A stretch of 64,000 nucleotides of DNA from Pogonophryne albipinna (Eukaryota; Chordata; Actinopteri; Perciformes; Artedidraconidae), in the NCBI GenBank assembly GCA_028583405.1, contig JAPTMU010000162.1, forward strand, positions 36,668-100,667, written 5' to 3'. The notes beneath the pieces are model-generated. The model made no database searches. It saw nothing but the letters and a program-made list of their open reading frames with translations, and was not told where the DNA came from. Below are positions 22,601-30,492 of the stretch, piece after piece (position 1 is the stretch's first letter; every line of letters begins with the position of its first letter). Made by a program: the position numbers and the translations under genes.

Positions 22601-25600
22601 TCAGTTTATCATCAGTCTATCATCAGTTTATCATCAGTTTATCATCAGTCTATCATCAGTTTATCATCAGTCTATCATCAGTTTATCATCAGTCTATCAT
22701 CAGTTTATCATCAGTTTATCATCAGTCTATCATCAGTCTATCATCAGTTTATCATCAGTTTATCATCAGTTTATCATCAGTTTATCATCAGTCTATCATC
22801 AGTCTATCATCAGTCTATCATCAGTCTATCATCAGTTTATCATCAGTCTATCATCAGTTTATCGTCAGTCTATCATCAGTCTATCATCAGTTTATCATCA
22901 GTCTATCATCAGTATATCATCAGTCTATCATCAGTCTATCATCAGTTTATCATCAGTTTATCATCAGTCTATCATCAGTCTATCATCAGTTTACCATCAG
23001 TTTATCATCAGTTTATCATCAGTTTATCATCAGTCTATCATCAGTCTATCATCAGTCTATCATCAGTTTACCATCAGTTTATCATCAGTTTATCATCAGT
23101 TTATCATCAGTTTATCAGTTTATCATCAGTTTATCATCAGTTTACCAGTTTATCATCAGTTTACCATCAGTTTACCATCAGTTTACCATCAGTTTATCAG
23201 TTTACCGTCAGTTTACCGTCAGTTTATCAGTTTATCGTCAGTTTACCGTCAGTTTACCGTCAGTTTACCGTCAGTTTATCGTCAGTTTACCGTCAGTTTA
23301 CCGTCAGTTTATCGTCAGTTTACCGTCAGTCTATCATCAGTCTATCATCAGTTTATCATCAGTCTATCATCAGTCTATCATCAGTCTATCATCAGTCTAT
23401 CATCAGTCTATCATCAGTTTATCATCAGTTTATCATCAGTCTATCATCAGTTTATCATCAGTTTATCAGTTTATCATCAGTTTATCATCAGTTTACCAGT
23501 TTATCATCAGTTTATCAGTTTATCATCAGTCTATCATCAGTCTATCATCGGTTTATCATCAGTTTATCAGTTTATCATCAGTTTATCATCAGTTTACCAG
23601 TTTATCATCAGTTTATCAGTTTATCATCAGTCTATCATCAGTCTATCATCAGTCTATCATCAGTCTATCATCAGTTTATCAGCAGTTTATCATCAGTCTA
23701 TCAGTTTATCATCAGTTTATCATCAGTTTATCAGTTTATCATCGGTTTATCATCAGTTTACCATCAGTTTATCAGTTTATCATCAGTTTATCATCAGTTT
23801 ATCATCAGTTTATCAGTTTATCATCAGTTTACCGTCAGTTTATCATCAGTTTATCAGTTTATCACCAGTTTATTATCAGTTTATCATCAGTTTATCAGTT
23901 TATCATCAGTTTACCATCAGTTTACCATCAGTTTACCATCAGTTTATCAGTGTACCGTCAGTTTACCGTCAGTTTACCATCAGTTTATCATCAGTTTACC
24001 GTCAGTTTATCGTCAGTTTACCATCAGTTTACCGTCAGTTTACCGTCAGTTTATCGTCAGTTTACCGTCAGTTTACCATCAGTTTACCATCAGTTTATCA
24101 TCAGTTTACCGTCAGTTTACCGTCAGTTTATCGTCAGTTTACCGTCAGTTTACCGTCAGTTTATCATCAGTTTATCATCAGTTTATCAGTTTATCAGTTT
24201 ATCATCAGTTTATCATCAGTTTATCAGTTTATCAGTCTATCATCAGTTTATCATCAGTTTATCATCAGTCTATCATCAGTTTATCATCAATCTATCATCA
24301 GTCTATCATCAGTTTATCATCAGTCTATCATCAGTCTATCATCAGTCTATCATCAGTTTATCATCAGTTTATCATCAGTTTATCATCAGTCTATCATCAG
24401 TCTATCATTAGTCTATCATTAGTCTATCATCAGTCTATCATCAGTTTACCATCAGTTTATCATCAGTTTATCATCAGTCTATCATCAGTTTACCATCAGT
24501 TTATCATCAGTTTATCATCAGTTTATCATCAGTCTATCATCAGTTTACCATCAGTTTATCATCAGTTTATCGTCAGTCTACCGTCAGTTTACCGTCAGTT
24601 TATCGTCAGTTTACCATCAATTTAACATCAGTTTATCGTCAGTTTACCGTCAGCTTACGGTCAGTTTACCATCAGTTTATCGTCAGTTTACCATCAGTTT
24701 ATCAGTTTACCATCAGTTTATCGTCAGTTTACCATCAGTTTATCAGTTTATCGTCAGTTTATCGTCAGTTTACCGTCAGTTTACCGTCAGTTTATCAGTT
24801 TACCGTCAGTTTATCATCAGTTTACCGTCAGTTTAACGTCAGTTTACCATCACTTTACCGTCAGTTTACCGTCAATTTATCGTCAGTTTACCGTCAGTTT
24901 ACCGTCAGTTTATCGTCAGTTTACCATCAGTTTACCATCAGTTTATCATCAGTTTACCGTCAGTTTATCGTCAGTTTACCATCAGTTTACCGTCAGTTTA
25001 CCGTCAGTTTATCATCAGTTTACCATCAGTTTATCATCAGTTTACCGTCAGTTTACCGTCAGTTTATCGTCAGTTTACCGTCAGTTTACCAACAGTTTAC
25101 CATCAGTTTATCGTCAGTTTACCGTCAGTTTACCGTCAGTTTATCGTCAGTTTACCGTCAGTTTACCGTCAGTTTATCATCAGTTTATCATCAGTTTATC
25201 AGTTTATCAGTTTATCATCAGTTTATCATCAGTTTATCAGTTTATCAGTCTATCATCAGTTTATCATCAGTCTATCATCAGTTTATCATCAGTCTATCAT
25301 CAGTCTATCATCAGTTTATCATCAGTTTATCATCAGTCTATCATCAGTCTATCATCAGTTTATCATCAGTTTATCATCAGTCTATCATCAGTCTATCATC
25401 AGTTTACCATCAGTTTATCAGTTTATCATCAGTCTATCATCAGTCTATCATCAGTATATCATCAGTCTATCATCAGTTTATCATCAGTTTATCATCAGTT
25501 TATCATCAGTCTATCATCAGTCTATCATTAGTCTATCATTAGTCTATCATCAGTCTATCATCAGTTTACCATCAGTTTATCATCAGTTTATCATCAGTCT

Positions 25601-25751
25601 ATCATCAGTTTACCATCAGTTTATCATCAGTTTATCATCAGTTTATCATCAGTCTATCATCAGTTTACCATCAGTTTATCATCAGTTTATCATCAGTCTA
25701 TCATCAGTTTACCATCAGTTTATCATCAGCTTATCATCAGTCTATCATCAG
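19691..25751. repeat. Giant 11-bp satellite, block 2
   Basis: Continuation of the same array to the left edge of the LTR element. CGT-type units dominate 19.7-22.0 kb, and CAT-type units (CAGTCTATCAT, CAGTTTATCAT) dominate 22.0-23.2, 23.3-23.9, 24.2-24.55 and 25.2-25.75 kb. A 220-base (20-unit) tandem duplication is marked by CAGCTTACCGT at 19760 and 19980 and TTTAACATC at 19842 and 20062. The 16.2-18.2 kb segment recurs at about 22.0-23.95 kb, offset 5.68-5.80 kb. Confidence 0.97.
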
Positions 25752-26136
25752 TGTGATGCCCCTGTGGGTTCATCAGTAGAGAGGAGGTGGCTGTGCTGTG
25801 GTGATTGGTGATTGCAGTAACTCAGGGCACCTGGGTCTGGTGTCCTGCAGCTATTTAACGCCTCTCTGCTCCTCTCTCTGCTTCTCCCTGCAGGCACACC
25901 GGTTTTGTTGAGTATGATAGGAGTTTATTCAGTTGCTTTACTTTGTGCACTTCAACACTCTCACACACATACATGTCCATACAATCCTCACCCTGCATTT
26001 ACATTACTGATACCACTGACTTCCACACCTCATACTTTACTGGTTTTGACTTGTTTGTCTTAAATAAACACCATTACCTACCCGTTGATATGTTGTGTCT
26101 CCTTTTTGTTGTGGCCTTTTGAGCCAGGTCGCAACA
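25752..26136 (+). repeat. 5' LTR (385 bp)
   Basis: Starts TGTGATGCCCCTG and ends GGTCGCAACA. A CTATTTAACG motif at about 25851 could be the core promoter. AATAAA at 26063-26068 is a plausible polyadenylation signal, so the U3-R-U5 order is visible. Compared with the 3' LTR it contains about 79 additional bases (roughly 26013-26091) and lacks a 9-base CT-rich insertion. Confidence 0.93.
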
Positions 26137-26138
26137 AA

Positions 26139-26156
26139 TGGGGGCTCGTCCAACGG
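26139..26156 (+). promoter_or_regulatory. Primer binding site, tRNA-Pro type
   Basis: TGGGGGCTCGTCC begins two bases after the 5' LTR. This is the sequence complementary to the 3' end of tRNA-Pro used as primer by several vertebrate retroelements. Thirteen bases match before the sequence diverges (AACGG). Confidence 0.85.
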
Positions 26157-26706
26157 GTTATTTGTTTAAAAAGTTTGTGTAGTGCTCAGAGCACATGGTG
26201 TCATTGAGCAGCTGATTCATTGTTGTGGTCCAGCTGTGTGCTGGCTTGTCGCTGCTATTTGGGGGACACATCATGTCTTTTGGGTTTTAGGAGGCTGTAG
26301 TGTTTGACATGTCGTCAGGTTTTGTTTGCCAATCAGAAGGTAAGATGTTGCTGTTTGTTACGCTTTTGTAAAAGAGATTTTCCCCGCTAGGCTTAAGTGG
26401 CGTTTCCCCTTGGGTTGCGTCTGTTTTTTGTTTTTTTTTCATAGTGTTGTGGCGACGTGGTTAGTGTCAGCTGTTTTCGGACAGCTGTCTCAGGGGCACG
26501 TCCGCGTGAGTTCTTGGTGTTACATGCGTGCAGGTTGCTCCATAACTCCGCCGGGTTCCAGTGCGTAATTACCCACCGCAAGCCACATGAAGACTAGGTG
26601 AGATTAGGAAGATTTTGTTTAGGCAGTTAGGGGGAAATTCTCTGTTGGGTTAATCTTATGCCCATGCGTGTTGGCAGGTTAATACTTTGCTTTCTGATTG
26701 GTTATT
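26157..26706 (+). other. Leader of the LTR element
   Basis: About 550 bases of untranslated leader between the primer site and the gag-like frame. GAAGGTAAGATG at about 26337 is a possible splice donor. No long open frame is present. Confidence 0.5.
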
Positions 26707-28851
26707 ATGACTTCTTTGTCAGCGTTTGTGGATGCGCCCTCAGTGTCTTTCTTAGATGATTGCCAGAAGGCGCAGTTGGTCGAAATAGCAGAGCACTATA
26801 ACATTGCTGTTGTGGGGAGCAAGCGGAAACATGACATTAAAACTGTCATTGTGTCATCTTTGTTTGAGCAGGGGGTGTTGCAGAAGAGTGAGTCTGGTGC
26901 AGCAGGGTTCGTGCCGGTAGTGGTTCAGACAGCTGGTTTAACGTTCGAGCAGCAAAAGGAGCTTTTGGCCATGCAGTTTGATCAGGAGAGATTGCGGTTG
27001 GAGTTGAGGTTGGAGCAGGAGAAGTTGCAGTTGGAGATAAGGGGTCAGCAGCAGGAGGTAGAGAAGCGTTTAGAGGTGGAGAAGGTGCTGGAGGTGGAAA
27101 AGATGAAATGTGAGGTGGAACATGCTAGATTACGGCTGATGGGAGAGGGCAAGTTTTCTCCAGGGGAGGATGGTGGTGATAGGTCGGCATCAGGCAGTGG
27201 CGATATCATTTCTTACTTGCGATTAGTGCCAAAGTTCAATGAGCGTGACCCGGACATTTTTTTCACTCTATTTGAACGCATAGCAGAGGCAAGAAACTGG
27301 TCAGATTCGGACAGAGTGCTGTTACTTCAGTGTGTACTCACTGGGCGAGCACAGGAAGCCTATTCAGCTGTTTGTGGCGAAAATGCTTTGGACTATGATA
27401 GAGTAAAATCAGCGGTGTTGAAGTCTTACGAACTGGTTCCTGAAGCGTATCGTCAAAGGTTCAGAAGTTGGGTCAAGGGAGATAAACAGACACATGTGGA
27501 GTTTATCCGTGATTTAACTTCTCATTTTCAGCGGTGGTGCGCGGCAGCAAAGGTTGCAAGTTTTGACGGTCTTTGTGAGCTCATTGTCTTGGAACAATTT
27601 AAAGACATTCTCCCTCAGCGTGTGGCCACTTATGTGAATGAACAGAAGCCTTCCACCGCGTTTAGAGCTGCTGAATTAGCGGACGATTTTGTGTTGACAC
27701 ATAAGGGCAGTTTTACTGAGAAGTATTCTAGGGGTGATTGGAAACGTGGAGAAGACAATGGCTATGCCCGTGGTGGTGCAAAGTTTTCACCAGGCTCCTC
27801 CCGTAGATTTGTAGGTCCAGGGCGATCCGAGGGCGCCAGAGTGGGCCAATGTCATTATTGCCGAGAAGAGGGTCATTGGAAGGAGCGGTGTCCGTTGCTG
27901 GAACCTGAGGGGAAGCCTCGTTCTTCATCACATGCTCCAGCCATGTGTTGTTCTGCCGTTTTGGTTAAAAAGCCGCAGGGTGTAAGATCGGGCATGGTGC
28001 CTGTTAAGAAGCTGGTTTGTGCCGACTTGGAGGTGGGTTCTGTTTTTGAGCCGTTCATAACGGAAGCCGTTGTATCAATGGTCGGTAGTGACAAGTATGT
28101 TCCGATTAAGGTGTTGCGTGACACAGCAGCTAGATACTCATTTATTGTTGAGTCCGTGTTGCCTTTTTCGTCAGAGACAGAAACAGGGGATTTTGTGCTG
28201 ATGAGGGGCATGGAGATGGGCTTGATTCCTGTGCAACGTCATACAGTAGTGCTGGATTGTGAGCTGGTACGGGGAGTTGTGTCTATCGGCGTGCGTCCCG
28301 CGTTGCCACTTGATGGGGTACAGATGATTTTGGGCAACGATCTAGCTGGTAGTGCTGTGTGGGCGGGTGTGCCACCGCCTGTGGTGATTTCCAGGCCGTT
28401 GGCATCTGTAGAGCCAGATGAGAGCGGTTTGCAATTTCCAAGTGTGTCTCCAGTTTATACTGTTACGCGTGCGCAGAGCCGTAGGATGTCGACTGGCCTG
28501 CCTGTTTCGGAGTCTGGAAAATGTGGTCCAGCACGGTCCTTGGACTTTGAGATCGAGACAAAGAAGAAGGAGAAGAAAGAGAGGAAACCCTGCAAAGCGA
28601 ACAAGAGGAGGCCGAAGAAGAGGAGGCCGAAGGAGGTCGGCGCGCCCAAGAGGCCGATGAGCGCCTACATGCTGTGGCTCAACGCCAGCCAACCCAAGGA
28701 GGAGTGGGACAGTGGCGGAGGAGGAGCGTCCTCCAGTCCTAAGAAGGAAATTAAAAAAGCTGGAATTAAGAAGGATATTGGGTTGTCGTGGATCCCTTTG
28801 GGGCCCCGTCTTAAGGGGGAGGCTGTGATGCCCCTGTGGGTTCATCAGTAG
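26707..28851 (+). CDS. Gag-protease polyprotein of the LTR element, fused to an SSRP1-like HMG-box fragment
   Basis: 714 codons from the first ATG at 26707; an upstream in-frame TTG at 26698 is less likely. In order there are: an N-terminal domain; a charged Glu/Lys/Gln coiled coil at residues 81-145; a SCAN/gag capsid-like region at about 170-330 (KFNERDPDIFF, LTGRAQEAY, LVPEAYRQRFRSW, FIRDL); a CX2CX4HX4C zinc knuckle at 382-395; and an aspartic-protease region with DTAA at 472-475 and ILGND at 541-545. In place of pol, residues about 619-690 are Lys/Arg-rich and contain GAPKRPMSAYMLWLNAS (645-661). This is the start of an SSRP1-type HMG box, followed by KEEWD and a GGGGASSSPKKE tail. The frame ends at TAG 28 bases inside the 3' LTR. 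The protein probably packages element RNA. Its protease is doubtful because the active-site Gly is replaced by Ala. Confidence 0.85.
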   Translation: MTSLSAFVDAPSVSFLDDCQKAQLVEIAEHYNIAVVGSKRKHDIKTVIVSSLFEQGVLQKSESGAAGFVPVVVQTAGLTFEQQKELLAMQFDQERLRLELRLEQEKLQLEIRGQQQEVEKRLEVEKVLEVEKMKCEVEHARLRLMGEGKFSPGEDGGDRSASGSGDIISYLRLVPKFNERDPDIFFTLFERIAEARNWSDSDRVLLLQCVLTGRAQEAYSAVCGENALDYDRVKSAVLKSYELVPEAYRQRFRSWVKGDKQTHVEFIRDLTSHFQRWCAAAKVASFDGLCELIVLEQFKDILPQRVATYVNEQKPSTAFRAAELADDFVLTHKGSFTEKYSRGDWKRGEDNGYARGGAKFSPGSSRRFVGPGRSEGARVGQCHYCREEGHWKERCPLLEPEGKPRSSSHAPAMCCSAVLVKKPQGVRSGMVPVKKLVCADLEVGSVFEPFITEAVVSMVGSDKYVPIKVLRDTAARYSFIVESVLPFSSETETGDFVLMRGMEMGLIPVQRHTVVLDCELVRGVVSIGVRPALPLDGVQMILGNDLAGSAVWAGVPPPVVISRPLASVEPDESGLQFPSVSPVYTVTRAQSRRMSTGLPVSESGKCGPARSLDFEIETKKKEKKERKPCKANKRRPKKRRPKEVGAPKRPMSAYMLWLNASQPKEEWDSGGGGASSSPKKEIKKAGIKKDIGLSWIPLGPRLKGEAVMPLWVHQ
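28556..28790 (+). other. Captured host segment, SSRP1-like HMG-box piece
   Basis: This is the part of the reading frame that no gypsy gag or protease explains. Codon use shifts to G/C-ending codons (GCC, AAG, CTG, GGC), unlike the T-rich gag codons upstream. The peptide has a basic linker, the canonical first-helix entry of an HMG box (APKRPMSAYMLWLNAS), then directly KEEWD, a residue run normally found near the end of the box, then a Gly/Ser/Lys tail. The middle of the HMG box is therefore missing. The resemblance to SSRP1 (FACT complex subunit) is from recognised motif wording; no search was run. An uninterrupted frame would fit capture from a spliced transcript. Confidence 0.72.
28813..28823 (+). 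promoter_or_regulatory. Polypurine tract
   Basis: AAGGGGGAGGC lies directly upstream of the 3' LTR start, the normal position of the plus-strand primer in LTR elements. Confidence 0.85.
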
Positions 28852-29138
28852 AGAGGAGGTGGCTGTGCTGTGGTGATTGGTGATTGCAGTAACTCAGGGC
28901 ACCTGGGTCTGGTGTCCTGCAGCTATTTAACGCCTCTCTGCTCCTCTCTGTTCTCTCTCTGCTTCTCCCTGCAGGCACACCGGTTTTGTTGAGTATGATA
29001 GGAGTTTATTCAGTTGCTTTACTTTGTGCACTTCAACACTCTCACACACATACATGTCCATACAATCCTCACCCTGCATTTACATTACTGATACCACTGT
29101 CTCCTTTTTGTTGTGGCCTTTTGAGCCAGGTCGCAACA
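28824..29138 (+). repeat. 3' LTR (315 bp), with a 79-bp deletion
   Basis: Identical to the 5' LTR except for a 9-base CT-rich insertion near 28950 and loss of about 79 bases between ATACCACTG and TCTCC. The missing part contains the AATAAA seen in the 5' LTR. It ends GGTCGCAACA and is followed by ATCAG and the satellite. Confidence 0.93.
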
Positions 29139-29991
29139 ATCAGTCTATCATCAGTCTATCATCAGTCTATCATCAGTCTATCATCAGTCTATCATCAGTC
29201 TGTCATCAGTCTGTCATCAGTCTGTCATCAGTCTGTCATCAGTCTGTCATCAGTCTGTCATCAGTCTGTCATCAGTCTGTCATCAGTCTGTCGTCAGTCT
29301 ATCGTCAGTCTATCGTCAGTCTATCGTCAGTCTGTCGTCAGTCTGTCGTCAGTCTGTCGTCAGTCTGTCGTCAGTCTGTCGTCAGTCTGTCGTCAGTCTG
29401 TCGCCAGTCTGTCGCCAGTCTGTCGCCAGTCTGTCGTCAGTCTATCGTCAGTCTATCGCCAGTCTACCGTCAGTTTATTATCAGTTTATCATCAGTCTAT
29501 CAGTTGTTTATCATCATATCGTCAGTTTACCGTCAGTTTATCATCAGTTTATCAGTTTATCACCAGTTTATTATCAGTTTATCACCAGTTTACCGTCACT
29601 TTACCGTCAGTTTACCGTCACTTTACCGTCAGTTTACCGTCAGTTTACCGTCAGTTTACAGTCAGTTTACAGTCAGTTTACAGTCAGTTTACAGTCAGTT
29701 TACCGTCACTTTACCGTCACTTTACCGTCAGTTTACCGTCACTTTACCGTCACTTTACCGTCAGTTTACCGTCAGTTTACCGTCAGTTTACCGTCAGTTT
29801 ACCGTCAGTTTACCGTCAGTCTATCAGCAGTCTATCAGCAGTCTATCAGCAGTCTATCAGCAGTCTATCAGCAGTCTATCAGCAGTCTATCAGCAGTCTA
29901 TCAGCAGTCTATCAGCAGTCTATCAGCAGTCTATCAGCAGTCTATCGCCAGTCTATCGCCAGTCTACCGCCAGTCTACCATCAGTCTACCA
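29139..29991. repeat. Giant 11-bp satellite, block 3 (homogeneous sub-blocks)
   Basis: Short runs of near-identical variants follow one another: CAGTCTATCAT, then CAGTCTGTCAT (about 29190-29285), CAGTCTATCGT and CAGTCTGTCGT (about 29286-29400), CAGTCTGTCGC, then CAGTTTACCGT with CACTTTACCGT and CAGTTTACAGT variants (29580-29820). They end with about 11 copies of CAGTCTATCAG (29818-29940). Such stepwise blocks indicate local expansion of single variants. Confidence 0.95.
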
Positions 29992-30492
29992 TTTCATTTC
30001 ATTTTTATTTGTCCCGCTCATGGTACGCAAAACAAAATGTACAATAATTGCCACAAAACATGACTACCATTGAGCGAAAAGGAGCAGGGAGAAGAATAAA
30101 ATCTTATGTGACCTGCCCCTTTCTAAAAAAAACAAAAAACAAATAGATGGTCTGCCCTTCATAATAATAATATATATATATTTTTTTTTTTTTCTTCACA
30201 GCCACACATAACAGTATCTTAGGATACTAACAGAAACACAAAAAAATACTTATTTCCCACTTGACGGTTAACGGAAAGAAACAAAACAACATGTATAAGG
30301 AAAAGAAAAGAAAAGTGCAACATCCTCATCTGAGTCCTACTGGAGAAGAAGGTGGAAAGCGACGCATGATGATAATAGTAACATCAACAATAACAATGGC
30401 AATGGGACCCGCAAATACAGAGGAGACATCACATCAAAGACATCAAAAACATGAAGGACCAGAGTACATAGACTTATTCACATTCTGCTTCA
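29992..30492 (-). mobile_element. Probable LINE 3' fragment interrupting the satellite, minus strand
   Basis: About 500 bases of non-satellite sequence. It begins TTTCATTTCATTTTTATTTG, which read on the minus strand is an AAATG-type tandem tail. It continues with an AAGGAGCAGGGAGAAGAATA tract typical of fish LINE 3' regions. A poly(T)/TA stretch lies at 30165-30195. No coding domain remains and no clear target duplication is visible in the satellite flanks. Confidence 0.45.

Larger units (their letters stand above)
25752..29138 (+). mobile_element. Gypsy-like LTR retrotransposon lacking pol, inserted in the satellite
   Basis: A complete element bounded by TG...CA LTRs and flanked by ATCAG on both sides (25747-25751 and 29139-29143), as expected for a 5-bp duplication. 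The surrounding satellite contains ATCAG in almost every unit, so this duplication is weak evidence by itself. Internal parts are a tRNA-Pro-type primer site, a 570-base leader, one long reading frame (26707-28851) and a polypurine tract abutting the 3' LTR. Reverse transcriptase, RNase H and integrase are absent, so the element would need proteins supplied in trans. The two LTRs show no base substitutions, only two indels, pointing to a recent insertion. Confidence 0.93.

Noticed and set aside
11501..25751. Telomeric or interstitial telomere repeat
   Set aside because: The unit contains no TTAGGG or CCCTAA core and the period is 11, not 6.
28342..28845. Minus-strand and alternative plus-strand frames within the gag-protease region (also 27728-28211 and 28418-28660)
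   Set aside because: They overlap the well-supported plus-strand polyprotein and show no domain. They are shadows.
25747..29143. Using the ATCAG duplication as strong proof of the LTR element's insertion
   Set aside because: ATCAG occurs in nearly every satellite unit, so a match has high chance probability. The element call rests on LTRs, primer site, polypurine tract and gag instead.
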